Source: Pirellulales bacterium (GTDB lineage Bacteria > Planctomycetota > Planctomycetia > Pirellulales > Lacipirellulaceae). From it: DNA of 35,567 nt. A model generated the notes under the pieces. It ran no database searches and was not told the origin of the DNA. It worked only from the letters and a program-made list of their open reading frames with translations. The position numbers and the translations under genes were made by a program. Where the stretch lies: assembly GCA_016930815.1 (NCBI GenBank), contig JAFGFZ010000072.1:1-35567 (forward strand). The letters are read 5' to 3'. Positions 1 through 8,193 of the stretch are shown here, one piece after another; the stretch's first letter is position 1; every line of letters starts with the position of its first letter.

Positions 1-309
1 AACTACAATGTCGGTTACAGTACTGCCATCTATGATGACCTGGGATCAGGTGTGAACTATGGAGACTTCGTTGTTTCAGTGGCAGGATCCCATTTAGATG
101 TCCTCGACTTCTCTCTGAATGCTAATGCATTGGCAGACCTGAATACTGCGATTGGAAATCGTGATACATATTTCTCGATCGGGGGGACACTTCTTCCTGG
201 GCAGGGTGGGGTAATTCCCGAACCGATCACGTTCGTCGTTTGGCTGCTATTAGGTTTCTGCGGCCTAGGTATTGCACGCTATCGAATGAGGTGTAGGGCT
301 GATTCTTGA
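1..309 (+). CDS. PEP-CTERM sorting-signal protein, C-terminal part
   Basis: The reading frame is open from base 1, so the gene begins before the window and only about 102 C-terminal residues are visible. The end has the three-part PEP-CTERM signal: a short Pro-Glu-Pro motif (bases about 217-225), a hydrophobic segment of about 17 residues rich in Leu, Val, Phe and Gly, and a basic tail (ARYRMRCRADS). In this family the tail is recognised by an exosortase, which cleaves it and attaches the protein to the cell envelope or releases it into the extracellular matrix. The visible part of the mature domain is hydrophilic and not recognisable. No exosortase gene lies in the window. The gene converges with rny; only about 64 bases separate their ends. 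The sorting signal is clear; the function of the rest is unknown. Confidence 0.8.
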   Translation, partial: NYNVGYSTAIYDDLGSGVNYGDFVVSVAGSHLDVLDFSLNANALADLNTAIGNRDTYFSIGGTLLPGQGGVIPEPITFVVWLLLGFCGLGIARYRMRCRADS

Positions 310-373
310 GAATATTCTAATTCTCTTCATTGTGGATAATGTATTTATCTCTGGCGAAGGGAATTGAGAACCG

Positions 374-1960
374 TTAGCGTGCGATTTCGGTATGCCGGGT
401 TTCGCGGATCATGGTGACTTTGATTTCGCCGGGGTAGGTGAGACGCTCCTCGAATGCCTTGGCGATATCGCGGCAAGTTTTGGCAGCCGAATCATCGGTC
501 GTGTCCTTGCTCTTGGCGATGACCCGAACTTCGCGGCCGGCCTGGATTGCGAAGGCTTGATGCACATCGTCAAAACTCATGGCGATCGTTTCTAATTCTT
601 CCATGCGTTTGATGTAGCGATCGAGTGTTTCACGGCGTGCACCGGGCCGGGACGCGCTGCAGGCGTCCGCCGCTGAAACAAGGACTGTATAAGGCATGTC
701 ACAACGAAGGTCGTCGTGGTGCCCCAGCGCGGCATGGACAACTTCCGGCTTCTCGTTATATCTTTTCAGCAGATCCGCGCCAATTTTCGGGTGCCCCCCT
801 TCGGAATCATGATCCGCCGCCTTGCCGATATCATGCAGCAACCCAGCACGGCGGGCCAGTTTTCCGTTGAAGCCCATTTCATCGGCGAGCATCCCGGCAA
901 CGAAGGCAACTTCTATCGAATGCCGCAACACGTTCTGGCTATAGCTCGTCCGGTATTGCAGTCGGCCGAGCATCTGAACGATACGTGGATGCAAGCCATG
1001 CACATCGGCCTCTTGGACAGCTTCCTCGCCATAATGTTTGATCTGGGCCTCGATTTCGCTCTCGGTCTCGGCAACAAGTTCCTCGATACGAGAGGGGTGA
1101 ATTCGGCCATCAGCAATCAGTTTGGCGAGTGCAAGTCGAGCCGTTTCCCGGCGGACCGGATCAAATGCGCTGACAATGACTACTCCCGGTGTATCGTCAA
1201 TAATGACATCGACGCCCGTGATCTTTTCAAATGTTCGAATATTCCGACCCTCGCGCCCAATGATCCGGCCCTTCATCTCGTCGTTGGGAATATCTACCGT
1301 ACTGGTTGTTGCCTCAGCCGTGTGGGCCGCGGCAAAACGCTGGATGGATGTGATGAGCATCTCCTTGGCTTTTGCATCACAGGTTTCCTCGATCTGCTTC
1401 TCGTGTTTGCGAATAATCGCGCCCTGTTCGTTGGTTAATTCCGTATCCAGCTGATTGAGAAGACGATTGGTCGCTTCGTCCCTATTGAGCCCGCTTACCT
1501 CATGAAGCGTCTGTCGTTGCAGGTCGAGAAGATCGGTTAATTCATGTGTTCGACGCTTGGCGTCGTCCAGTCTTTCCGCGAGTTTCCGCTGGTTACTCTC
1601 CACCATGCGCTCTTGCTTGGCAAGCTGGTCAGCGCGGAGTTGCAAGCTATCTTCGACTTTATCGAGTTGCCGTTCGCGTTCGTGCAATTCGTTGCGTATA
1701 CCAGCAAGCTGCTCCTCGATTTTGGCCTTTTCCTGGAGGGCCATTTCCTTGGCTTCTACGGCCGCTTCCATCCGGCGGGCTTTGGCCTCCAATTCAGCCC
1801 GATCGATAATCTGAGCTGCCTCTTTCTCGGCGTCCCACTTCCGGAGCCGATCGAGCAGCTTGACTAAAAAGGCACCAATAATCGCAGCCACAATTGCAAT
1901 CAAGATATCCCAGGCGAGTGCATTGCTGTCGCCCAGGAATTGAAAACCGCCTAAAGACAT
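374..1960 (-). CDS. rny: Ribonuclease Y
   Basis: Membrane-anchored endoribonuclease that starts mRNA decay. The 528-residue product has the full family layout. There is one N-terminal transmembrane helix (about residues 17-36), then a long charged coiled coil (about 42-200). A KH RNA-binding domain follows with the [15 protein letters not shown] motif, then an HD phosphohydrolase domain with LLHDIGKA and a second GHHDD metal site. The C-terminus closes with [13 protein letters not shown], typical of Rny. Length matches the usual 510-530. I chose ATG 1960 because AAGGG lies 8 bases upstream; the frame stays open six codons further to a GTG at 1978, which has less support. Nothing is truncated. 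It stands alone on the minus strand, with no co-directional partner close by. Confidence 0.97.
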   Translation of the reverse strand: MSLGGFQFLGDSNALAWDILIAIVAAIIGAFLVKLLDRLRKWDAEKEAAQIIDRAELEAKARRMEAAVEAKEMALQEKAKIEEQLAGIRNELHERERQLDKVEDSLQLRADQLAKQERMVESNQRKLAERLDDAKRRTHELTDLLDLQRQTLHEVSGLNRDEATNRLLNQLDTELTNEQGAIIRKHEKQIEETCDAKAKEMLITSIQRFAAAHTAEATTSTVDIPNDEMKGRIIGREGRNIRTFEKITGVDVIIDDTPGVVIVSAFDPVRRETARLALAKLIADGRIHPSRIEELVAETESEIEAQIKHYGEEAVQEADVHGLHPRIVQMLGRLQYRTSYSQNVLRHSIEVAFVAGMLADEMGFNGKLARRAGLLHDIGKAADHDSEGGHPKIGADLLKRYNEKPEVVHAALGHHDDLRCDMPYTVLVSAADACSASRPGARRETLDRYIKRMEELETIAMSFDDVHQAFAIQAGREVRVIAKSKDTTDDSAAKTCRDIAKAFEERLTYPGEIKVTMIRETRHTEIAR

Positions 1961-2029
1961 GGCTCTTGCCCTTTTCACGCTCTATTGGATGGTAGCGTCC
2001 TGGAACCATGACCGCACGAACGGCCACTA

Positions 2030-2569
2030 TCACTGGGCAACCCGGGCGCCTTTCAGCGGGATCCAAAAGAGAAGTCCGTCTGCCAGGTAAGAATTGACAG
2101 ATAACGGAAACCAGTTCAGACAATTGATCTCGTGCGGATGCTGTCGCTCTACCTGTGCCACAACCGGAACGTATCGGCCCGAAGGCAGTCGGGTGGATTC
2201 CTTCGCATCGAACGCGATGGGTCCGCTGCAAGCGCTAAACGCTTGCCCCACGGACCGCCCAGGTCGTTGGTCAGCAGATCGAGTCGGAGATATCCCCGGC
2301 ATCGGTGTCGCATGCTCTGTTCGACAGAGGAGTGTGTCCAACCAAATCCTATCCCAGCGCCTGAAAACTCACGGGGCAGAAATCCTGCCTGAAAAATCAG
2401 GCTGCCAAGCAGAACGATCCACAGGACGATCGCCAATTCAAACATCACCACGCACACCTTCCAGGCCAATCGAGTAGCCGAATGCCTTCAATCGCTCGTC
2501 AAACGGTTTCACAATTTCTCTTGCATCCCCTGAAGTTGGCGCCGCAAAGGGTTGCCATCCAGGGCACAT
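2030..2569 (-). pseudogene. Possible decayed small membrane-protein gene
   Basis: This is the 842-base gap between rny and tilS, where no intact convincing gene is visible. On the minus strand three overlapping short frames look like pieces of one disrupted gene. A 43-codon frame from ATG 2569 ends at 2438. A +1-shifted frame (2469-2149) carries a strong hydrophobic helix, VCVVMFELAIVLWIVLLGS. A third frame (2341-2030) contains a more protein-like tail ending in FWIPLKGARVAQ. A TATAAT at 2582-2577 sits where a leaderless transcript starting at about 2569 would need it, but its -35 is poor. The family is not recognised. It could equally be non-coding DNA with chance open frames. Confidence 0.25.
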
Positions 2570-2708
2570 AAGTATAATTATATCAATAGTTTAGGACCAT
2601 GGAAGTGCGAAAAATCGCGTTCGGCATGAAAAGCAGTGGTCCAAGGCCCCCTCAACGCGATAATCGATACAATTTCACATGGCTGTCCCAACGCGGCCCG
2701 AGGCCGCA

Positions 2709-2747
2709 ATATAATCCGAAATTCGAAGCACGAAATCCGAAACAAAT
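2709..2747. repeat. Extragenic repeat of the ATCCGAAATTCGAAGC type
   Basis: A low-complexity stretch built from CCGAAATTCGAA, GCACGAAATCCGAA and ACAAAT blocks just upstream of tilS. The word CGAAAT/CCGAA recurs within it. I recall very similar text between genes in many planctomycete and verrucomicrobial genomes, where its chance translation gives FRISxFEFRI-like peptides; such a peptide is readable on the minus strand here. This identification rests on memory, and only one copy is present in the window. Confidence 0.4.
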
Positions 2748-2802
2748 GTAACAGACTCCAATAAAACTGCAAGCACCCGCACTCAGGATAGGGTTGACCC
2801 AG

Positions 2803-3858
2803 ATGCTGGATAATTCCGTTCCATCGCTGCCTGCGTTCGAGGAGCAAATTGCCAATTGCTGGCCACCCGAGGAATGGACTGGAATCGGTGTGCTGGTGGC
2901 TGTATCGGGCGGAGGGGACAGTGTGGCCCTCCTTCGCTCGCTCCACCACCTTAAGTCGATTCACGGTGGAAGTGGAGAGCTTATTGCAGCCCATTTCAAT
3001 CACAATCTCCGACCAAGGGCCTCTGACGACGAGGCCTGGGTGAAGTCGCTTTGCGATCGGCTTCATATCCCATTGGTGGCTGGCCATGGAGATGTCACGG
3101 CACTGGCGGCCGAGATTGGGGACGGAATGGAAGCAGCCGCCAGGCAAGCTCGGCTTGCATTCCTGGCCTCTACGGCCGAACAGCGTGGAGACCGTTTTGT
3201 CGCCACAGCGCATACTGCCGACGATCAGGTGGAGACCATTCTCTTCAGGATCCTCCGCGGCACCGGAATTGCCGGCCTTGCCGGGATTCGCCGAGTTCGT
3301 CCCCTCCGCCCCGCGGTCACCCTGATCCGGCCCATGCTGGCACTTTCACGAGAATCAGCCGAGGCTTATCTTCGCCAAATTCAACAAGATTGGTGTGATG
3401 ATGAAACGAATTCTAGTTTTTCACATGCTCGCAATCGCATTCGGCACGAGCTTCTGCCTTATATCCGTCGGCATTTCAATCACCAAGTTGATAACGCGGT
3501 GACACGGCTTGCAAAGCAGGCGGAAGCACTTCACAACAGGCTCCAGGAACGGGTTGACGGACTGGTCGCGGAGTGCCTCCGGATCCAAGGTTTGGATCAT
3601 GCGGATCCACATGGATCCGCCACCGGCATTGAAATGGATATCGTGCCACTCGCCCAGGAACCGGATATTATCCTCGCCGAAGTGTTTCGAACCGGATGGC
3701 GCCGAGCGGGTTGGGCGGAACAGGCAATGACGGAATCCCACTGGCAACGGCTCGTGAACCTCCTACGCGATGTGCCGGTCTCTGGGCGTCAAGCGTTTCC
3801 GGGCGGGATCGTGGCGCGACGTGCAGGTAGCCAGATTCACTTCACGACCATGAGCTAG
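2803..3858 (+). CDS. tilS: tRNA(Ile)-lysidine synthase
   Basis: Attaches lysine to C34 of the CAU anticodon of tRNA-Ile2, using ATP, so that the tRNA reads AUA. The 351-residue protein has the N-type ATP pyrophosphatase loop SGGGDS (residues 35-40) after a beta strand. HFNHNLR and the family motif ATAHTADDQVETILFRILRG follow, and then the region NSSFSHARNRIRHELLPYI, which is characteristic of TilS. The C-terminal part is shorter than the E. coli enzyme but similar to compact TilS proteins, ending in GGIVARRAGSQIHF. ATG 2803 is taken as start because AGGG lies 9 bases upstream; a TTG at 2794 with AGGA 5 bases upstream is also possible. It is an essential housekeeping gene and marks the edge of the EPS locus that follows. 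Confidence 0.95.
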   Translation: MLDNSVPSLPAFEEQIANCWPPEEWTGIGVLVAVSGGGDSVALLRSLHHLKSIHGGSGELIAAHFNHNLRPRASDDEAWVKSLCDRLHIPLVAGHGDVTALAAEIGDGMEAAARQARLAFLASTAEQRGDRFVATAHTADDQVETILFRILRGTGIAGLAGIRRVRPLRPAVTLIRPMLALSRESAEAYLRQIQQDWCDDETNSSFSHARNRIRHELLPYIRRHFNHQVDNAVTRLAKQAEALHNRLQERVDGLVAECLRIQGLDHADPHGSATGIEMDIVPLAQEPDIILAEVFRTGWRRAGWAEQAMTESHWQRLVNLLRDVPVSGRQAFPGGIVARRAGSQIHFTTMS

Positions 3859-3917
3859 GAACCGCCATCCGAATCGGTGGAAATGGCCTTTAGATTACAT
3901 GATGGGACCTGTTGAAT

Positions 3918-4766
3918 ATGCATAGGCACGTATGGAAACATCTTTCGTACAAGGCCCGCAAGCTGTCCAGAATGGCGACGATGTCGATGTTCGGGCCGTT
4001 GTGTGCCCGACTGCGGCCAGCCAATGTTGCGATGTTTCACGTCGGACGGAGTGGCAGTACTGTTTTGGGCAACCTGATTGATCAGCACTCGAAGGTATTC
4101 TGGGACAGCGAGGTATTTTTGAAGTACCTTGAACGCCGACAACGTCGTGGCCTCACACTCGGAGAAACGGCTGCGGCTTCAGATGCTGAAAAACTGCTGC
4201 GAAGCCGAATGCGCCTGGCAGGTGGAATCATTTATGGCTGTGAGATCAAGTTCTTTCACTTACATCTCCTTAATTTGGAAGTATCGGCTTTCGTCGACAA
4301 GCTTGAAGACTTTGGATTTAGCCACTTCGTCGTTCTTCGCCGTAGAAACCTGCTTCGAGTGGTTGTATCAAGTGTCGTAGCACATCATCGCTCACAGTTC
4401 CATTCCAGACTAGGTGAACGAGCTGTACTCACCCAGATATGCCTGAACGTCGATTCTGTGAGCATCGACAATGACCAAAAACCTTTGCTCGCGTTTTTGG
4501 AAGACTATCAGGCATCATTCGACGCGCTCGATCAACGACTTTCCGGATTGCATAGTCTGATCCTGACCTACGAAGAGGATGTACTCAAAGATCCAATGGT
4601 GGCGTATGGTCGCCTGTGTCAGTTCCTGGCGTTGCAAGAGCAGAAGCCCATAGTCCGGTTTGGCAGAACCACTCCCTTCGCGCTACGCGACATCCTATCG
4701 AACTTTTCTGAAGTCGAGGCGCGGTTACGGGATACACCTTTTGAGTGGATGACGAAAGATGATTAG
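3918..4766 (+). CDS. Sulfotransferase family protein
   Basis: Probable PAPS-dependent sulfotransferase that would add sulfate to a carbohydrate, plausibly the EPS made by this locus. The 282-residue protein has a 5'-phosphosulfate-binding loop near the N-terminus, MFHVGRSGSTVLGNLIDQHS (after a short basic leader). A 3'-phosphate-binding segment follows further on, FSHFVVLRRRNLLRVVVSSV. Between them is FWDSEVFLKYLE, as in bacterial carbohydrate sulfotransferases. The C-terminal TPFALRDILSNFSEVEARL resembles the end of the sulfotransferase fold, where the last helix closes on PAPS. Start ATG 3918 follows GGGACC; a TTG lies two codons earlier. Its last 4 bases overlap the convergent GNAT gene. 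The donor family is well supported; the acceptor is inference from context. Confidence 0.8.
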   Translation: MHRHVWKHLSYKARKLSRMATMSMFGPLCARLRPANVAMFHVGRSGSTVLGNLIDQHSKVFWDSEVFLKYLERRQRRGLTLGETAAASDAEKLLRSRMRLAGGIIYGCEIKFFHLHLLNLEVSAFVDKLEDFGFSHFVVLRRRNLLRVVVSSVVAHHRSQFHSRLGERAVLTQICLNVDSVSIDNDQKPLLAFLEDYQASFDALDQRLSGLHSLILTYEEDVLKDPMVAYGRLCQFLALQEQKPIVRFGRTTPFALRDILSNFSEVEARLRDTPFEWMTKDD

Positions 4767-5836
4767 CGAAACATCCAGCGTTGGCGTAAAGGCCGACTCC
4801 GCTGGGCTGTCCACCGGATCGGGATACCGAGAATTGGCACTCGGGAGAGCCCACGAGCACAAGAACAAATCTGGCTCAGCACGCGCGTTTTGTGGTGGAC
4901 CAGGACATTACCCTCCGCCACGTTCGTCGCATCTGACATCAGAGACATCTTGTATGGCTCGCAACCCTTGCCGAGGTCGATGCGCTGGATTCCCTGCGAA
5001 CTGGCTGTTTTGGCTATTTCCACGAGGCAAATCATTCCGGGGCTATAACGAGCCAGATCCGGATTATACGCGGGATACCAGTAGTGCAACACATTCCGTG
5101 ACCGCATGCCAAAATGTACGGCGGCCAGCTGATCTCCGAAGTAGAGGGCTGAAGGGACGCCGGAGAATGCCTCATCTTGGAAATCGCGGATTTGCTCCAG
5201 TAAGTTAACCGCCCACGGAAACGTAAACACGTTCATAAGTTTTTCACGCTCGTATTGCGCGGTTTTCCACTGGATAAGTTGTTGAAATAGACCGGAGTCC
5301 GCTGCATGAAACTCGAACCGTACAGGGCCGACACAACGCTCGGCCGCCCGCACATTGCGGCGGATACTAGAGAATCTTTCTGGGCCTCCGCGACGGAGAT
5401 TGTCCTTATACGCCTCGAATCCACCAGACAGATCGATAAAGGGTGAGGGGACGACAGTTCTATGATAAGAGCAAAACGGTTGCTGATCCGCCAGGAGATG
5501 GTCGAACTGCCAGGCGCCAAGTCCGCAGCCCCGGATCAACTCTTCGGCATGGAATGGCATTTCGGGCGTGGTGACCACGCCTTGGAAATCCGAGAGCGGA
5601 GTACCCACAGGCCGTCCTATGTTCCACCGGTCACGCTGAAATGGAAAAAAACCAACAATCTGATCATCCATTTCTAGAATGCCTACGGCAACGTCACTTC
5701 GTACGGCAGCCACGAATTGGACGAACTCTGGACAAAAATAGGGGCTGTCCAGTTGCGGATTGGCACGCTGCAACTGCGACCAGCAAGCAACGTGCTGGCT
5801 TGTCAATTGATCGCCGGGAATGACGGTGATTCTCAT
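4763..5836 (-). CDS. GNAT/FemAB-like acyltransferase (module gene 2)
   Basis: The 357-residue protein resembles the Acetyltransf_6 / BioF2-like / CelD group of double-GNAT proteins found in polysaccharide loci. The N-terminal half has DSPYFCPEFVQFVAAVR and LSDFQGVV. The middle has the family signature FSSIRRNVRAAER, a basic helix after PFIDLSGGFEAY. The C-terminal half has a second GNAT-like core with AAVHFGMRSRNVLHYWYPAYN, SPGMICLVEIAK and RIDLGKGCEPYKMSL, which match the conserved H-x-G and YK positions. Such proteins probably transfer acyl or aminoacyl groups to envelope polymers; the substrate here is unknown. It starts 8 bases after the stop of the upstream GNAT gene (5845-6888), so the two are surely co-transcribed. 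A truncated homologue of residues about 118-149 lies at 16911-17096. Confidence 0.8.
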   Translation of the reverse strand: MRITVIPGDQLTSQHVACWSQLQRANPQLDSPYFCPEFVQFVAAVRSDVAVGILEMDDQIVGFFPFQRDRWNIGRPVGTPLSDFQGVVTTPEMPFHAEELIRGCGLGAWQFDHLLADQQPFCSYHRTVVPSPFIDLSGGFEAYKDNLRRGGPERFSSIRRNVRAAERCVGPVRFEFHAADSGLFQQLIQWKTAQYEREKLMNVFTFPWAVNLLEQIRDFQDEAFSGVPSALYFGDQLAAVHFGMRSRNVLHYWYPAYNPDLARYSPGMICLVEIAKTASSQGIQRIDLGKGCEPYKMSLMSDATNVAEGNVLVHHKTRVLSQICSCARGLSRVPILGIPIRWTAQRSRPLRQRWMFR

Positions 5837-5844
5837 GGCCAGAA

Positions 5845-6888
5845 TTATGTTCCCTTCTGATACAGCTCGACATCCTTGGTTTCGGACCGGTGATTGCCTT
5901 CCTGTCTGGAATAGAGTCCGTTACGGCACTTCTCGGCCCTCCCTCGGGCGGCTTTGTTTCTTGTGACCTCAATTCGCTGCCGCCGATACCGTAGCATATT
6001 TCCCATCAGATGTTTCATTGTGCTGAAGGCGTATGCTTCGATGCGATATTGCGTCATCAACCGTCCTCCCCACATTGTCTTCGCATGAACAACCGTCTCT
6101 GTGTTGGCGCCACAAGAGTTGTAGCCGACTGCGTCCGCTTCCTGGAGGTCATTCATCATATAAGCGATTAATAGTTGTGTCGCGCCGGAATGCAAATAGG
6201 TGTCAATCGTGCCCGCCATCCAATCGCACGCGCGTCCGCTCGGTCGATGGAGCACAATTCGAGCCGTGGCTGGTTCCCCGTTTGGCGCGTAACAGACATA
6301 GACACGGAACGCGTCTGGCCCAAGCAAGTCGTGCGCCATCTCCAAGCCACCTAGCGTTATCCCATAGGAAAAATTTTTCCGCTTCTCGGAACCCGCCAGG
6401 CAGGCAAAGGCATGTCTCAAATTATCCGTGCGTATGCAAGTGAATCCCCCCCGGCGAGCCTTGTTGGCATGCTGTCGGACGACTCGATCCGTCTGGCCAA
6501 GTTCGAAAGGAAAGTCGATAAAGTCAGTAAATCGTGGCAGGACATGGAACCACGACCAAGCCCAGGGACGCGGATCCGTTATCGCCGGAGAGAACGTCAG
6601 CCCACCTCGAATTCCATGAGCAATGATGTCGTCGGCGAACAAACTTCCCAGATCGAGCCATTCTCTCTGCATAAGGCCGATCGTCTCGGTTTCAGTTGGC
6701 ATGAAATACAACGGCAGATGGGGCTGATAAGGTGGCAACATCAGCCGCCCCTTGCGATTACGATAGCACACGACCCGCAATACCGGTCCCTTCATCCCTT
6801 CAGGAGCGTACTCGAAGCGGACCGGCTCGACCTTCCAATAGAGCCCTGTGAATGTTTGCCATTGAGATGTACTTAATGCGGTATCCAT
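5845..6888 (-). CDS. GNAT/FemAB-like protein (module gene 1, copy A)
   Basis: This 347-residue protein is a close paralogue of the product of 15970-16914; by eye about two thirds of positions agree over some 300 residues. Shared blocks include RNRKGRLMLPPYQPHLPL, TFSPAITDPRPWAWSWF, PRFTDFIDFPF and GYNSCGANTETVVHAKTMWG. The stretch GEPATARIVLHRPSG plus HSGATQLLI resembles the second GNAT half of FemAB-type proteins. The function is probably acyl or aminoacyl transfer onto a polysaccharide or lipid precursor; this is inference. I chose ATG 6888 because the next residues line up with the paralogue start; an ATG at 6939 would add 17 residues absent from the paralogue. This copy has a basic C-terminal extension of about 35 residues that the other lacks. 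A consensus TTGACA lies upstream on the minus strand at 6982-6977, without a good -10. Confidence 0.75.
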   Translation of the reverse strand: MDTALSTSQWQTFTGLYWKVEPVRFEYAPEGMKGPVLRVVCYRNRKGRLMLPPYQPHLPLYFMPTETETIGLMQREWLDLGSLFADDIIAHGIRGGLTFSPAITDPRPWAWSWFHVLPRFTDFIDFPFELGQTDRVVRQHANKARRGGFTCIRTDNLRHAFACLAGSEKRKNFSYGITLGGLEMAHDLLGPDAFRVYVCYAPNGEPATARIVLHRPSGRACDWMAGTIDTYLHSGATQLLIAYMMNDLQEADAVGYNSCGANTETVVHAKTMWGGRLMTQYRIEAYAFSTMKHLMGNMLRYRRQRIEVTRNKAARGRAEKCRNGLYSRQEGNHRSETKDVELYQKGT

Positions 6889-7126
6889 ATCTGGTGCCCC
6901 TTCTAGTTCACTTTTTTCGTGTTGTTCATATGAAATCATGTCTATAAACCTTCATGCTGACCACCAGCACCATGCGTGTCAAGAAAATATAAGATTAGAC
7001 CGCCGACTGCGCAGCTACCGCTAGAAATCATCCCGATCCGCAGAACTGGGTTGACGTTGCTGTCGCACAGTACATTACAACCAAACAAATGCCTTCACTT
7101 CTTGCATGAAAGACTACCACAGATGG

Positions 7127-7155
7127 TTGAATTATTAATATATTTCCTATATCAT
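7127..7155 (+). promoter_or_regulatory. Putative sigma-70-type promoter for the cysteine-motif protein gene
   Basis: TTGAAT (7127-7132) and TATCAT (7150-7155) are separated by 17 bases and lie about 43 bases before ATG 7198, in an AT-rich patch of the 309-base divergent spacer 6889-7197. Four of six and five of six positions match the TTGACA/TATAAT consensus. Nothing else gene-like is seen in this spacer. Confidence 0.4.
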
Positions 7156-7197
7156 TCATGATGAAATAGCTTTCGATTTCTCTTCCAGGTTGCCTGT

Positions 7198-8145
7198 ATG
7201 GACTTGCGCCCATCTAATACAAGATCCACCGATCGTTTGCATCGCTTCCGTCGTGGAGACCTCGTCGAGGTGAGGGATCTTGGGGAGATTCTTGCGACCT
7301 TGGATACTCGAGGCAAGCTCGATGGGCTTTCCTTCATGCCAGAAATGGCCTCGTACTGTCGAGGCCGTTTTCATGTCCATCGGCGTGCTGAAAGGGTCTA
7401 TCTGGATGTCCGTCATGATACAGGCAGGATTGAGCCGGTGGTGTTGCTGGAGAACGTCCGCTGCGATGGCTCCGCGCATGGCGGTTGTCAAATGGGATGC
7501 CTCCTCATGTGGAAAGATGCCTGGCTGAAACCGGCAAGCACGAGCAAGGAGACCGGCCGTCAGGCGCCAGCTGATTCGCTCCCGGTCTTGGATGCTCCTC
7601 CCGCAATGGATGCCGATATGTATTCGTGCCAAGCGACGGAGTTGTACGAGCTGGCGACTCCGTCTTCCAGTTGGAACTTGTGGCTCTATCTGCGGGATTA
7701 TTTCCACGGGGAAAGGAGCCTGCGCGAAATCTCCCGGATGTTGTCATTGCTCGCCTGGAACCACGCCCGTTGGCGTATGGGTTGGAAACCTCATGGCATC
7801 ATTCAAGGCCAGCAGAACAGAACTCCGATCGCTGAACTGAATCTCCAGCCGGGCGAACTTGTGCAAGTCAAGAGCTTGCGGGAAATCGTGGTGACGCTTG
7901 ACAAGCTAGGGCGTAATCGTGGTTTGGCTTTCGGGCCCGAGATGGCCAGCTACTGTGGTGGCACCTATCAAGTTGCAAGGCGGATCGAGAAGAAGATTAT
8001 TGACTGGTCCGGTCAGATGCGGGAACTGACCCACACGGTTGCCCTCGAGGGGGTGACGTGCAGCGGGATCGCTCAACGCTGCTGCCCCCGCGCCTGTTAT
8101 CACCTGTGGCGAGAGATCTGGCTCAAGCGGGTAGAGGGTAAATAG
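7198..8145 (+). CDS. Two-domain cysteine-motif protein of EPS loci, function unknown
   Basis: The 315-residue protein carries the same roughly 95-residue domain twice. Copy 1 (about 18-112) and copy 2 (about 216-313) share a GDLVEVRDLGEILATLD / GELVQVKSLREIVVTLD start. Both then have a G-x-x-x-GL-x-F-x-PEMASYC block, a basic RR segment, and an end with C-x7-C-x3-C followed by LWREIWLK-like text. Each copy thus has four shared cysteines, suggesting a bound metal or Fe-S cluster. The roughly 100-residue linker begins with a Cys (MYSCQATELYELAT) and is helix-rich. I recall homologues with the same layout as unnamed proteins in polysaccharide clusters of several phyla, but no known activity. There is no signal peptide or membrane helix. 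It has its own likely promoter and diverges from the GNAT pair. Start ATG 7198 follows CCAGG. Confidence 0.8.
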   Translation: MDLRPSNTRSTDRLHRFRRGDLVEVRDLGEILATLDTRGKLDGLSFMPEMASYCRGRFHVHRRAERVYLDVRHDTGRIEPVVLLENVRCDGSAHGGCQMGCLLMWKDAWLKPASTSKETGRQAPADSLPVLDAPPAMDADMYSCQATELYELATPSSSWNLWLYLRDYFHGERSLREISRMLSLLAWNHARWRMGWKPHGIIQGQQNRTPIAELNLQPGELVQVKSLREIVVTLDKLGRNRGLAFGPEMASYCGGTYQVARRIEKKIIDWSGQMRELTHTVALEGVTCSGIAQRCCPRACYHLWREIWLKRVEGK

Positions 8146-8162
8146 GATTCGAGAATCTTTTT
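8146..8162 (+). terminator. Weak hairpin plus T-run after the cysteine-motif gene
   Basis: GATTC, a 2-base GA loop, GAATC, then TTTTT begin directly after the stop codon at 8145. The loop is tight and the stem short, so this is only a weak terminator candidate in the 48-base spacer between convergent genes. Confidence 0.25.
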
Positions 8163-8193
8163 CCGCAATATGAAGGGGTGATATCCTATCTGT

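Noticed and set aside
716-1438. 240-codon plus-strand frame antisense to rny
   Set aside because: It lies fully inside the clear ribonuclease Y gene, including its KH and HD domains, and has no family-like features.
2578-3213. 211-codon minus-strand frame across the tilS start
   Set aside because: It overlaps the TilS P-loop region and its tail reads through an extragenic repeat. There is no supporting ribosome site or domain.
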